A stretch of DNA of 64,000 nucleotides from GCA-2683825 sp965662355 (lineage in GTDB: Bacteria; Planctomycetota; UBA1135; GCA-002686595): positions 186,001-250,000 of the forward strand of contig CBFIHP010000007.1 of assembly GCA_965662355.1 (NCBI GenBank). The letters run 5' to 3'. This document shows, piece by piece, positions 43,394-52,286 of the stretch. The position numbers were made by a program, and so were the translations under genes. The stretch's first letter is position 1; the number at the start of each line of letters is the position of its first letter. Below the pieces are notes generated by a model that worked only from the letters and a program-made list of their open reading frames with translations, searched no databases and had not been told where the DNA came from.

Positions 43394-45184
43394 GTGTGTC
43401 CGGTGGGTAGTCCCAAGCTGACCGAGCCCGTCGAGGGGCTCTTCGTTCTCGAGAGCGAATACGAGGATCGTGCGATTCCCAGGCGAGCCGGGCTGAAATG
43501 GCACGCCGGTGAGACCTGTCGGCGTAGCGGCTGCGGAGCCTGCGAGAACGAGCTCGGTCCCGTCTGGTGGACCCGTGACCCGCTCGCGGCCCTGGAACTG
43601 CTCGACTATGCGCAGGGCCCCTTGCGTGACACGATTCTCGAGCGCGCCGGCCCGGCGGGCGAGGAACGCGCCAAGGAGGAGCGCCGCGCCGCACGCAAGA
43701 TCGCTGCCAGGATGAAGCTGCGAGCCGCAACGCTGAAGGCGAGTCGCGCCAAGGACGCGAAGATCGAAGTGCCCAGCCCCGATGGACTCGCGTACCTGCC
43801 CTACCAGCGGGCGGCGATTGCCTTCGGCCTCGAACGCGACAACGTTCTGTTCGCCGACGAAATGGGCCTCGGCAAGACGATCGAGGCCTTGGGCGTGATC
43901 AATGCCGACCCCAAGGCAAAACGCATCCTCATCGTCTGCCCCGCCAGCCTGAAGCTGAACTGGGCCCGTGAGTGCGAGCGCTGGCTGGTAGATCGCGGCA
44001 CGGTCGCCGTCGCTGGCAAGAGCTTCCCGAAGGATGCGAACGTGGTCATCCTTAACTACGACATCCTCGGCAAGTGGTCCAAGGAACTGCGCAAGCGCTG
44101 GGACGTGCTGGTCGCGGATGAGTGCCACTACGTCAAGAACAAGGACGCCCAGCGCTCGAAGAAACTGTTCGCCTTGAAGGCTCGGCGCAAGCTGTTCCTG
44201 ACCGGTACGCCGATCCTTAATCGTCCGGTCGAGTTGTGGACCATCGTCAGCTCGCTGGATCCGATGGAGTTCGACCACTTCTGGAACTTTGCCAAGCGCT
44301 ATTGCAAACCGACCCGCAACCGTTTCGGTTGGGAATTCAACGGCGCGACCCAACTCGACGAACTGCACGAACGTTTACGCAGCACGATCATGGTGCGCCG
44401 TACGAAAGCCGAAGTTCTCCCCGACCTGCCGCCCAAACGACGCCAGGTGATCGAATTCGCTTCGGATCACCTCGCGAACCTGATCGCCATCGAGACCGAA
44501 GCCTGGGACGAGCACCGGCGGCGTCTGAATGACCTGCGCGCCGTCTCGCACGCCAAGGGCAACGAGTCGGACCTGGCGGCCCTGCGCGCTGGCGTGAACG
44601 CGGCTTTCGGCGAGCTGGCAAAGCTACGCCAGGACACGGCCCTGGCCAAAGTGCCGCTGGTCGTCGAGCACATCAAGAACGTCCTCGAGGATACCGGCAA
44701 GATAGTCGTGTTCGCCCATCACCGAGCGGTGATCCGCGAGCTGGCCGAGCCCTTCGAAGACATCGTCGTGACCTTGAAGGGTGACGACAACGTGAACAGC
44801 CGCCAAGCCGCGGTTGATCGTTTTCAAAACGATCCGACCTGTCGCTTGTTCATCGGATCGATCACGGCCGCCGGTTTCGGGTTGACGCTCACAGCGTCCG
44901 CCCACGTCATCTTCGCCGAGCTGGACTGGGTTCCCGCACTCCTGACCCAAGCGGAGGATCGCACGCACAGGATCGGTCAACGTGACAGCGTGCTCGTGCA
45001 ACACCTGGTACTTCAGGAATCGCTTGACGCCCGCATGGTAGGCACGCTCCTGAAGAAACAGCGCGTGATCGACAAGGTCATCGACGGCGACCCCAAGAAC
45101 GATCTCTTCACGGGCGAATTCGCGGAATCGCTGATCCAGGCCGCGGAGGAAAGCGGAACCGGCAAGCGACATCCCGCTCGCTGA
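43394..45184 (+). CDS. SNF2-family helicase, SMARCAL1/HARP-like
   Basis: 596 residues. Residues ~1-115 are an N-terminal module containing C-x4-C-x2-C (CRRSGCGAC) and a basic, Arg/Lys-rich helix. The SNF2 core follows: YLPYQRAAIAFGL, Walker A DEMGLGKT, VCPASLKLNW, Walker B VADECHYVKN (DECH instead of DEAH), LFLTGTPILNRPVE, and helicase C motifs with FIGSITAAGFGLTL and EDRTHRIGQRD. Domain order fits the compact annealing-helicase group that rewinds DNA at stalled forks. The GTG at 43394 is the earliest start; a second GTG is at 43403. No Shine-Dalgarno site. Only 1 bp separates its stop from the convergent DUF1697 gene. Confidence 0.88.
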   Translation: MCPVGSPKLTEPVEGLFVLESEYEDRAIPRRAGLKWHAGETCRRSGCGACENELGPVWWTRDPLAALELLDYAQGPLRDTILERAGPAGEERAKEERRAARKIAARMKLRAATLKASRAKDAKIEVPSPDGLAYLPYQRAAIAFGLERDNVLFADEMGLGKTIEALGVINADPKAKRILIVCPASLKLNWARECERWLVDRGTVAVAGKSFPKDANVVILNYDILGKWSKELRKRWDVLVADECHYVKNKDAQRSKKLFALKARRKLFLTGTPILNRPVELWTIVSSLDPMEFDHFWNFAKRYCKPTRNRFGWEFNGATQLDELHERLRSTIMVRRTKAEVLPDLPPKRRQVIEFASDHLANLIAIETEAWDEHRRRLNDLRAVSHAKGNESDLAALRAGVNAAFGELAKLRQDTALAKVPLVVEHIKNVLEDTGKIVVFAHHRAVIRELAEPFEDIVVTLKGDDNVNSRQAAVDRFQNDPTCRLFIGSITAAGFGLTLTASAHVIFAELDWVPALLTQAEDRTHRIGQRDSVLVQHLVLQESLDARMVGTLLKKQRVIDKVIDGDPKNDLFTGEFAESLIQAAEESGTGKRHPAR

Positions 45185-45185
45185 C

Positions 45186-45689
45186 TCACTCCGACATCGA
45201 GATCAGCTTGCGCACCGTATTCAGGTTGCGTCCCGTTCCCGCATCCACGAACGGTGTCTTGAGCTTCGAGCGCCCCATGCCGTCGGGAAAGTGGATATAG
45301 ACCTCGCGGCCCTTGATCGTGACCTCCTCACGCCCCGGGATGACCAGATCCTTCGCGGCACTCTTCTTGGCGGGTTCGTCGAGAAACAACACCAGGACCT
45401 GATTCGGAGCGGCGTCGCGATAGGGATTGTTCCTCTCGACCCGCGCCAGCTCGGCACCGTCCCTCACGATCACACGGGTCGCGTGGCCACTGTCCGCCAA
45501 GCCTTTCTCGAGCCGGGACTTCACGCTGGCCGCCCCCGCGCGGCTATTGAAGACCACGTTGCCGCTTTGAATGTAGGTCTTCACATCGCTGAAGCCGATC
45601 TCTTCGCATAGAGCAACGAGGTCGCGCATGGCCAGTTTGCCCGTGCCCCCGACGTTCACGGCTCGGAGGAGTCCAATGTAGGTGCCCAT
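45186..45689 (-). CDS. DUF1697 family protein
   Basis: 167 residues. Family-typical segments are YIGLLRAVNVGGTGKLAMRD, KTYIQSGNVVFNSR, VLVLFLDEPAKKSA and VYIHFPDGMGRSKL ending near TVRKLISM. DUF1697 proteins are small, cytoplasmic and of unknown function. ATG 45689 begins at the conserved N-terminus; an in-frame upstream start at 45770 would add 27 non-conserved residues. Confidence 0.88.
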   Translation of the reverse strand: MGTYIGLLRAVNVGGTGKLAMRDLVALCEEIGFSDVKTYIQSGNVVFNSRAGAASVKSRLEKGLADSGHATRVIVRDGAELARVERNNPYRDAAPNQVLVLFLDEPAKKSAAKDLVIPGREEVTIKGREVYIHFPDGMGRSKLKTPFVDAGTGRNLNTVRKLISMSE

Positions 45690-45842
45690 GGTCGACACAA
45701 TGTACTCCGCACTCCAAGTTGGAGCAGAAACATCTTCCGATACGGCAGCTCCATGCCTCGGAGTAAACACACATGTGCCTCATACACCTCGTCATCGGCA
45801 ACGAACTCCAGCCCAGGGGACCCCGGGCCCGAAGAGGGCACC

Positions 45843-46742
45843 GTGACCCACCCCGAAGAGCAGCTTGCAGATCATCCGGGCTACAAGACCTGGATGCCGC
45901 CGGAACATTTCTACTCTCCCTTTCCGAACCTCGATTCCGTTCGCAAACGGGCGAAGAGCATCTTCGAGCCCGAGTCCAAGGAGATCGCGGGGGTAGACCT
46001 ACACCTGGACGATCAGTTGCGCCTCGGGGAGCACCTGCTGGGGCACTACCGCGGGGACTACTTCCCCGAACTGGCCACCGAAGGCCGTCGCTACTACTGG
46101 CGGAATGACTACTTCCCCTTCGCCGACGCCTTCTACACCGACCGCTTCCTGCGGGACGTTGGGCCGCAACGCATCATCGAGGTCGGCTCGGGCTATTCCT
46201 CGGCCGTGATGCTGGACGTCTGCACCGAATTACGCGCCCACGGCATTCGCTGCCCCAAGCTGGACTTCATCGAGCCCTTCCCCGAACGGCTTCGCGGGCT
46301 CTTGCGCGAGGGCGACGATGGCGATTGTACGATCTGGGAACAGGAGGTTCAGGACGTCCCCTTGGAGCTCTTCGACGCTCTGGAGGCAAACGATCTCCTG
46401 TTCATCGATTCGAGCCACGTCATCAAGACTGGCTCCGATCTGTGGTTCCTGTTCTTCCACGCCCTGCCCCGCTTGAAACCCGGCGTTTGGGTCTTCCTGC
46501 ACGACATCACCTGGCCGATGGAGTACCCACAGTCCTGGGTAGAGGAAGGGCGTGCCTGGAACGAGATCTACTTGCTGCGAGCCTTCCTGCAATACAACGA
46601 GGCCTTCGCCATGCGCTGGTGCCCTGGGCTCGCATTCGGTGTGCAACAGGAGCGCGCGCAGGAACTCGCCCCACTGCTGGTCGACCCGGCCGGCACGGGC
46701 ATGTGGTTGCAGCGCCTGCACTCCAGTCGATCAGCGCGGTAG
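45843..46742 (+). CDS. Class I SAM-dependent methyltransferase-like protein (Methyltransf_24 type)
   Basis: 299 residues. The SAM-binding strand-loop is IIEVGSGYSSAVMLDV, followed by LDFIEPFPERL (acidic residue binding the ribose) and LLFIDSSHVIKTGSDL, then PGVWVFLHDITWPMEYPQSW, a layout seen in Methyltransf_24 proteins near glycan or secondary-metabolite genes. GTG 45843 with GAGGG five bases upstream is preferred. Its 3' end overlaps the convergent small frame at 46731 by 12 bp. The substrate is not deducible; a glycan hydroxyl is possible. Confidence 0.78.
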   Translation: MTHPEEQLADHPGYKTWMPPEHFYSPFPNLDSVRKRAKSIFEPESKEIAGVDLHLDDQLRLGEHLLGHYRGDYFPELATEGRRYYWRNDYFPFADAFYTDRFLRDVGPQRIIEVGSGYSSAVMLDVCTELRAHGIRCPKLDFIEPFPERLRGLLREGDDGDCTIWEQEVQDVPLELFDALEANDLLFIDSSHVIKTGSDLWFLFFHALPRLKPGVWVFLHDITWPMEYPQSWVEEGRAWNEIYLLRAFLQYNEAFAMRWCPGLAFGVQQERAQELAPLLVDPAGTGMWLQRLHSSRSAR

Positions 46743-46952
46743 ATCCGCCAGGGGCGCGGCCTCGGTGAGCGGCGCGCTCTGGAAGGCAAATTCCTGCTCG
46801 AAGCGCTCGAGATTGGCCGCCTCCGGGGCACGGACCAGAAACATCAAGATGCAAGAACGGGCCACGGTCTCGCTACGGCTGCGCGGATAGTCGCGTAACT
46901 CGATCAGCATGGCCAACGAAGGCTTCGACCCGTCCTTCTCCGTGAAACGCAT
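46731..46952 (-). CDS. Possible small protein, unrecognised
   Basis: 73 residues from ATG 46952 (MRFTEKDGSKPSLAMLIELR start). Composition looks protein-like (AARSCILMFLVRAPEAANLE-type helix; actual text VARSCILMFLVRAPEAANL), with no signal peptide and no known family. The rest of 46743-47128 holds nothing else I can support. Confidence 0.3.
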   Translation of the reverse strand: MRFTEKDGSKPSLAMLIELRDYPRSRSETVARSCILMFLVRAPEAANLERFEQEFAFQSAPLTEAAPLADLPR

Positions 46953-47128
46953 GACCGCTGCGCGGTGCCCCCTTGCGGTGAGACATCCGCTCAACGTGCG
47001 AGGAGGCCCTTCCCTCTGAGCAGATCCGCAGGCTCCAAAAGCCCACACTGGGACGCCAGCCCACCTTTTAAAGGGGCGATAAAGGTCGGTCCGGGAACAG
47101 TCGATTGAAAGCGGGTCGAAACCCCCCC

Positions 47129-48271
47129 ATGACGAACCCCGATCCCAACGCTGCCAACGCCTCGGGCGATCCTTCCGGGACAGAGCCCCCGGCACCGCTG
47201 CCGCAAACCCAACCCCAGCCGACGCGGAGCGAGAACGAACTGGATCTCTCCGAAGAGGAGGCTCAGGCCCTGGGATTGGGCCAACCCGAGGGGCCGCGTG
47301 TACAGCAGAAGCCCAAGCTCCGACTCCAGGGCGAAGCTGCGGGCGACAATCCGCGACTCAGCGACTTGATGCGCCCGGAGGAAGAATCGCTACAAACCAT
47401 CGACAGCGCTCCGCGCAAGTCCGGGACGATCCCCTTGTTGGAGAACCGCGCACCGCGAGCGGTCCTGGGTGATGCCGCAGCACTTTTTGCAGCGACCCGT
47501 CAGGGCCGAGCAGCGGAGGTGCGACACATTCTCGAGAACGGCGCCGATCCGATGTTGTCCGACGATCCGGCGAACGAACACGCCGAGGCGATTCGCTTCT
47601 TGTCGCAAAACGAGGATGTCGCCCTGCATCACGTGGACGGGATGAAGCTGGGTCGCACGACGTGTCACATAGCGGCGGCCCGCGGGCATACCGACGTACT
47701 CGCGGTTCTTCTGGAGTACTCGGTGGACGTGAACGCGATCGACCATGCAGGCAAAACCCCTTTGATGCTCGCGGCCTTCGCCGGACATCGTGCCATCGGT
47801 CGCATGTTGATCGAGGCCGGAGCCCGCGTCGACCTACCCGACATTCGGGGTGGAACCGCATTGCTCGGAGCGGCGCGCGGAGGCCATGAGGAACTCGTGC
47901 AGGACCTGCTCCAGGGGAGAGCGCCCGTCGATGCCGCCGACATCACTGGCCTGACGCCGCTGCTGGCCGCTTCCGCTGGCGTGCATGGCAAGGTCGTCCT
48001 GGCGCTGCTGGTCGCCGGCCCGAACGTGAATCACTTCGATGCGACCGGGCTCAATGCACTGGGCACGGTTGTCAATGCCGTCGAGCCCCAACCGCCAGGA
48101 TCTCCCTCTGCCTTCGTCGCGAGACCGGAAGAGCAGCTCTTACCGCTGGTCAAGTTGCTGTTACGGGCCGGAGCAAAGAACGTCCCCGATGGTCTGGGTG
48201 TTCTGCCAAGCCATCACGCACATAACCGCGGCTACGTGACGCTCGCGAGGTTGCTGGAGCAACACGGCTGA
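47129..48271 (+). CDS. Ankyrin-repeat protein
   Basis: 380 residues, no signal peptide. Residues 1-110 are low-complexity (Pro/Gln/Glu-rich, disordered). From ~residue 115 come about five or six ankyrin repeats: LFAATRQGRAAEVRHILENG, TTCHIAAARGHTDVLAVLLE, KTPLMLAAFAGHRAIGRMLI, GTALLGAARGGHEELVQDLL and LTPLLAASAGVHGKVVLALL. Repeats of this type bind proteins. Between repeats 1 and 2 an extra ~30-residue segment (NEHAEAIRFLSQNEDVALHH) interrupts the array. ATG 47129 is chosen over a TTG at 47105. No partner gene is obvious. Confidence 0.85.
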   Translation: MTNPDPNAANASGDPSGTEPPAPLPQTQPQPTRSENELDLSEEEAQALGLGQPEGPRVQQKPKLRLQGEAAGDNPRLSDLMRPEEESLQTIDSAPRKSGTIPLLENRAPRAVLGDAAALFAATRQGRAAEVRHILENGADPMLSDDPANEHAEAIRFLSQNEDVALHHVDGMKLGRTTCHIAAARGHTDVLAVLLEYSVDVNAIDHAGKTPLMLAAFAGHRAIGRMLIEAGARVDLPDIRGGTALLGAARGGHEELVQDLLQGRAPVDAADITGLTPLLAASAGVHGKVVLALLVAGPNVNHFDATGLNALGTVVNAVEPQPPGSPSAFVARPEEQLLPLVKLLLRAGAKNVPDGLGVLPSHHAHNRGYVTLARLLEQHG

Positions 48272-48465
48272 GCGGGGGTGACTGTACCCGGTGCGGCAAA
48301 GCCTACGGATCGAAGTGGGCGCCCGCGATCGCGGCTCCACCTCTGGCGACGCAGGAGGGAATCCGCCTGACGCATGGTCGGTACGGAGTCCTGGGCGCAA
48401 AGGCCTGGGGTCAAGGACAGGAACAGGAGCACTCTGGCGAGGGCGTGTGAGAGAAATGACATCAT
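48232..48465 (-). CDS. Possible small secreted protein or N-terminal gene remnant
   Basis: 77 residues beginning MMSFLSHALARVLLFLSLTP with a credible signal peptide cut after CAQ. An AAGG sits eight bases upstream of the ATG. The mature part (SLLRRQRWSRDRGRPLRSVG and beyond) is Arg-rich and matches no family I know. Its 3' part runs antisense into the ankyrin gene by 40 bp. It could be the surviving start of a longer secreted protein gene. The remaining sequence up to 48577 shows nothing else. Confidence 0.28.
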   Translation of the reverse strand: MMSFLSHALARVLLFLSLTPGLCAQDSVPTMRQADSLLRRQRWSRDRGRPLRSVGFAAPGTVTPAQPCCSSNLASVT

Positions 48466-48577
48466 GCGATCGGCCTTGCAAGGTTCCTCGAGGCGGCAAG
48501 GGTCAAGAGGGTCGTCAGGGCCTGAGGGACTCGAAGAACCCACATTTTCTTGCGGCTTCTACACCAGGATCTCTGGA

Positions 48578-49498
48578 CTAGCGCAGCAACCAATCGTGGA
48601 TCGTCTTCGTCACCGTGTCCGACTCATCGTGCTGAACGAAATGTCCGGCCTTGGGCAACATCACGAGAGTGGTATCCGCATCGACCCACTCCCACGTGTA
48701 CGCATGCCCACGATGATTCAAGGCCTGGTCCTGCATACCGTGAATCACCAGTACGGAGCAGCGGATCTTCGGAAAGGAAGGGGCCGATGCCGGAGCGATC
48801 GAGGCTGCATTCTCACCGCCACCGCTGGAACGCGGGTAGTTGGCCTTGTAGTAGTGCAGCATCGCTTCGATGTCCGAGCGCTGGAAAGCCTCGACGTAGC
48901 GGGCGCGCGCCTTGCCGTTGACCCAGGTCGAGAGCCCCTCGGCCGTCAGCTTCAGATGGGCATCCTCTTTCTGGAAGTCGCGCGCGTACTGGCTGTTTTG
49001 TCTCTGATCCTCGTTCGTCGAGAGCTCGCGCCCGAACCCCGAGGGATGGGGCACACTGAGGATGACCAGGCGTTCCACGCGCTGGGGTAGGTTCATCGCC
49101 ACCTGCCAGGCAATGGCCGCGCCCCAGTCGTGCCCGACGACAATGGCCTTCTCGCGCCCTTCCGCTCGAATCACCGCGGCGACGTCGGCGATCAACCTGG
49201 GCATGGCGTAGGCCGCGACGCCCTTGGGTTTGTCGCTCTTGTTATAGCCGCGCAGATCGGGCGCCACGACGCGGAAGTCCTCCGCCAACACCCCCATCTG
49301 ATGGCGCCACGTGTACCAGTAGTCGGGAAAGCCATGCAGCATCACGACCAGTGGGCCCTCCCCCATGGCCGCGTAGTGCAAGCGCACGCCGTCGTTCTCG
49401 GCGTACGCGTGCTCGACCCAATCCAGGATGTCCTCCTGGGCCGCGACCGGGACGGTGAACAGACCGAGGAGCAAGAGCGAAAGGGGGCGGCTTTTCAT
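48578..49498 (-). CDS. Exported alpha/beta-hydrolase, epoxide-hydrolase-like
   Basis: 306 residues with a signal peptide (LSLLLLGLFTVPVAAQ). Oxyanion motif HGFPDYWYTWRHQ, nucleophile elbow VVGHDWGAAIAWQ (Asp in the HDWG form of epoxide hydrolases and haloalkane dehalogenases), and late catalytic His in LPKAGHFVQHDE, with the acid residue in VLVIHGMQDQAL. The Asp nucleophile and HGFP/WYTWRHQ pattern favour soluble epoxide hydrolase-type chemistry. A secreted form would act on external substrates. Start ATG 49498; the frame is open further upstream to 49957 but without similarity. Confidence 0.85.
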   Translation of the reverse strand: MKSRPLSLLLLGLFTVPVAAQEDILDWVEHAYAENDGVRLHYAAMGEGPLVVMLHGFPDYWYTWRHQMGVLAEDFRVVAPDLRGYNKSDKPKGVAAYAMPRLIADVAAVIRAEGREKAIVVGHDWGAAIAWQVAMNLPQRVERLVILSVPHPSGFGRELSTNEDQRQNSQYARDFQKEDAHLKLTAEGLSTWVNGKARARYVEAFQRSDIEAMLHYYKANYPRSSGGGENAASIAPASAPSFPKIRCSVLVIHGMQDQALNHRGHAYTWEWVDADTTLVMLPKAGHFVQHDESDTVTKTIHDWLLR

Positions 49499-50044
49499 CA
49501 ACCGATGGTAGTACCGGACGGTGTGCCTTGCGCATTCGCGCCGTGTGAAACTGGTTTTTCCGAATTCATGGGGGCAATTCGGCGGGCTCTGCGAATGGGG
49601 TTGTGAACCAAGGAAACATGGTTCGCAAAGTCTTCTGGATAGGGCGCGCCGCCGATGCCCGCGCGACTCCTCCTCCTCTCCTGCTTTTCTCAGCAAAGAG
49701 CGGGCGGAGGCGCGCCTTGTCCCCTTCTCCTTCCGCTTTTCCATCCGCTTTTCCATCCGGCTTCCCTCGAACGGAAAACCGTTTTGCAACAGCAAGAGCC
49801 GTCTCGTGCTCTCTCTTCGGGTCGTGCGATAGGGTGGGCCTGTTTCGGAGATGGCACGTTCTTTTCGTTCACGGCGGGAAGTGACCAGTCGCTCTCGCGT
49901 ACATCGTAGGCCTGCTGGCCTTTGAAGAAGTCCAGGCTCCAGAAGATCGGCAACCATCGATCCTCCTCCACCCGCAGGCGTGCGCTTCGAAAACTAGCTC
50001 GTCCCTCGGCGCGCAGTTTCGTCCTCGACCGTCGAACCCCGGTC
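49499..50044. other. Gene-poor stretch with one coding-like remnant
   Basis: About 545 bp. On the minus strand around 50035-49800 the frame encodes ASFRSARLRVEEDRWLPIFW followed by SLDFFKGQQAYDVRESDWSL, which reads like real protein but has no start codon, a Lys/Arg-rich low-complexity tail (stop at 49690), and no family I can name. It is probably a decayed gene fragment. Otherwise nothing but a 12-bp tandem repeat at 49734-49757 was found. Confidence 0.45.
49734..49757. repeat. 12-bp tandem repeat, two copies
   Basis: CGCTTTTCCATC occurs twice in a row in the gene-poor stretch; a probable slippage product with no evident function. Confidence 0.7.
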
Positions 50045-50335
50045 TCAGTTCTCGGGCACCGTACCGCCGCTGGCCACGATCAGCTTCTGCACACCCATCA
50101 CGTGATCCCACGCCAGGTGCTTGCGCTGGTACTTGTTGAAGAGCACCTCGTGCAAGTGCTCGAGATCCTCCAAGTGCGGTTTCTCGAGCGGAGACCAGTC
50201 CTCCTCATCCTCGAAGCGCACCGTGAACGTCCAGCGCTTGCCGAAGAGCTGCGCCCGGGTTTCGCGGCGACCGCGCTCGGGAACGAGCGTTCTCCAGGAG
50301 TGGCAGTTGCGGAGATGTTGCTTCTTGGCGCCCAT
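50045..50335 (-). CDS. Small hypothetical protein
   Basis: 96 residues (MGAKKQHLRNCHSWRTL start). It is basic at the N-terminus, then WTFTVRFEDEEDWSPLEKPH, and a helical end with HLHEVLFNKYQRKHLAWDHV. No signal peptide, no membrane segment, no family recognised. Its well-formed N- and C-termini and intact frame suggest a real gene. Confidence 0.55.
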   Translation of the reverse strand: MGAKKQHLRNCHSWRTLVPERGRRETRAQLFGKRWTFTVRFEDEEDWSPLEKPHLEDLEHLHEVLFNKYQRKHLAWDHVMGVQKLIVASGGTVPEN

Positions 50336-50410
50336 GGCAAGGGCGCAGACTATCAGTGTGAACGCTCCAGCGGTCGCCTCCTTGGAGGGATTTCGAGATA
50401 CGACTGGTTT

Positions 50411-50584
50411 CTACTCTCTGTCGAAGGGGCGGAAGGCGAGGGTGAACTGCTTCAGGATGTTGCCCTCCGGGAAGCTTTTTTCGTCGATCCCAAAGGACTC
50501 GGGCCGCTCGGCGGGAACGACGGCCGTGCCGAAGATCCAGTCGAAGATCGAAAGGGAATGAGCGTTGTGCCCCTCTGTTGAATC
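50411..50584 (-). pseudogene. C-terminal remnant of a fatty acid hydroxylase/sterol desaturase-family gene
   Basis: The minus-strand frame encodes LSIFDWIFGTAVVPAERPES, then FGIDEKSFPEGN, then an FRPFDRE ending at 50411. This matches the last ~55 residues of sterol desaturase-type di-iron membrane enzymes (the D-x-x-FGT motif followed by P-x-x-x-P-x-x-FGI). The upstream part with the His motifs is missing: the same frame runs into the start of dbpA on the other strand without any similarity. No start codon of its own. Most likely a gene truncated when dbpA's neighbourhood was rearranged. Confidence 0.6.
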
Positions 50585-50599
50585 AGCGAAGGTAGCTCG

Positions 50600-52048
50600 G
50601 TGTCGTCGACCTTCGAAGCGCTCTCCCTGTCGCCCGAATTGCTCGCTGTCCTGGGAGAGCTCGGCTACCGCGAGCCAACACCGATCCAGGCCGCCAGCAT
50701 CCCGGCTCTGATCCAGGGACGGGACTTGATCGGTCAATCGAAGACCGGCAGTGGCAAGACCGCCGCCTTCGCTCTGCCGATCCTGCAGCGAACGAGGCTC
50801 GACGTTCGCGCGCTGCAAGCCCTGGTCATCTGCCCGACCCGTGAGCTTTGCGCCCAGGTTGCGCGCGATCTACGCAAGCTCGGTCGCCGCCATGCGGGGC
50901 TCTCGGTGCTCGAGATCACGGGCGGACAACCCGCCCGCCCCCAACGCGAAGCCCTCGCGCGGGGTGTTCACGTGGCCATCGGCACGCCGGGGCGCCTGCT
51001 CGATCACCTCCAGCGCGGCACGTTACAGCCGCAAGGCGTGGAAACCGTCGTGCTGGACGAAGCCGACCGCATGCTCGACATGGGCTTCGGAAAGGACGTG
51101 GGCGAGATTCTCCGCGAGCTCCCTCGCTCGCGCCAAACGATCCTCTTCTCGGCCACCTTTCCCGAGGCGATCGAGGACATGAGCCGTGCGTATCAGCGCG
51201 ATGTGGTCCGGGTCAGCGTCGACGCTTCCGAGGTGCCACATGGGGAAATTCGACAGATGCAAATTGTGGTGGAGCCGGAGGACAAGCTCCGCGCGCTCTA
51301 CTGGCTCTTGCACGAACACCCGCACGAGTCCGCCCTGATCTTCTGCAACTTCAAGGCTACGGTCGCACAGCTCGCACGCACGCTGGCCGAATCAGGCTTC
51401 AGCGTCGATCGGCTCGACGGTGATCTCGATCAGTTTCATCGCGACCAGGTCCTGGCCCGCTTTCGCAATCAGAGCCTGCGTTTGCTCGTCGCCACCGATG
51501 TCGCCGGGCGTGGTCTCGATGTCGAGGGTCTCGACCTCGTCGTCAACTTCGAGCTTCCGTCCAAGCCGGAGATCTACGTGCATCGCATCGGTCGCACAGG
51601 TCGTGCGAATCGGCGCGGCGTCGCCATTTCGCTCTCGCGAGGACCCGACGATGCCCGTATCGAAGCCGCCGAGCACCTCAGCGGATCGCGGATCGAGACC
51701 CTTACGCCGGATCTCTCCGTCCCACCCTCGCGTGCGCTCCTGGCTGCGATCGCGCGGGATTCCGTGATGACGACCATTCTCATCTCGGGGGGGCGCAAGG
51801 ACCGCGTACGTCCCGGTGACATCCTTGGCGCCCTCACGGGAGACGCGGGCGGACTCGCGGCAAGGGACGTGGGCATGATCGAGGTGCAAAACCAGCTCTC
51901 GTATGTCGCCGTCGCCCAGGCCGTCGCGCGCAACGCGATGGCACGCCTCAACCAGGGACGCATCAAGGGCAAGCGCTTTCGGGCGACACTCATCGATGGC
52001 ACGCAGCACCGAGACACACGCCGAACGACACGGCGAGACCGACCGTGA
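50600..52048 (+). CDS. dbpA: DEAD-box RNA helicase DbpA
   Basis: 482 residues. Q motif (GYREPTPIQAASIPALIQGR), Walker A SKTGSGKT, DEAD box in VVLDEADRMLDMGF, motif III SAT, and VATDVAGRGLDVEGLDLV plus HRIGRTGRANRRG in the second RecA domain. The C-terminal RRM-like domain begins TILISGGRKDRVRPGDILGA and carries GMIEVQNQLSYVAV and RIKGKRFRA, the part that binds hairpin 92 of 23S rRNA. It acts in large-subunit assembly. The start is GTG 50600 with AAGG 7-10 bases upstream. Its stop overlaps the next start as GTGA. Confidence 0.94.
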   Translation: MSSTFEALSLSPELLAVLGELGYREPTPIQAASIPALIQGRDLIGQSKTGSGKTAAFALPILQRTRLDVRALQALVICPTRELCAQVARDLRKLGRRHAGLSVLEITGGQPARPQREALARGVHVAIGTPGRLLDHLQRGTLQPQGVETVVLDEADRMLDMGFGKDVGEILRELPRSRQTILFSATFPEAIEDMSRAYQRDVVRVSVDASEVPHGEIRQMQIVVEPEDKLRALYWLLHEHPHESALIFCNFKATVAQLARTLAESGFSVDRLDGDLDQFHRDQVLARFRNQSLRLLVATDVAGRGLDVEGLDLVVNFELPSKPEIYVHRIGRTGRANRRGVAISLSRGPDDARIEAAEHLSGSRIETLTPDLSVPPSRALLAAIARDSVMTTILISGGRKDRVRPGDILGALTGDAGGLAARDVGMIEVQNQLSYVAVAQAVARNAMARLNQGRIKGKRFRATLIDGTQHRDTRRTTRRDRP

Positions 52049-52275
52049 GCCCGCAGCAACCCAACAACCCGCTCCACGGTGTCACCCTGAAGGCCATCCT
52101 CGAGGACCTGGTCGAACGGCGGGGATGGAGCGATCTCGCAACACGGATCCGTATCCGCTGCTTCAGCACGGACCCCAGCATCAAGTCCAGTCTCGCCTTC
52201 CTGCGCAAGACCGAATGGGCCCGCAAGAAAGTGGAGGAGCTCTACCTGTCCGACCGGCGAGACCGGGGGCGCTGA
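52045..52275 (+). CDS. VF530-like DNA-binding protein (DUF2132)
   Basis: 76 residues. NPLHGVTLKAILEDLVERRG, IRIRCFSTDPSIKSSLAFLR and KTEWARKKVEELY match the short VF530/DUF2132 family. Members are small helical proteins described as DNA-binding. GTG 52045 lies inside the dbpA stop (GTGA), so the two are translationally coupled. Confidence 0.86.
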   Translation: MSPQQPNNPLHGVTLKAILEDLVERRGWSDLATRIRIRCFSTDPSIKSSLAFLRKTEWARKKVEELYLSDRRDRGR

Positions 52276-52286
52276 ATCAGCTTCGA

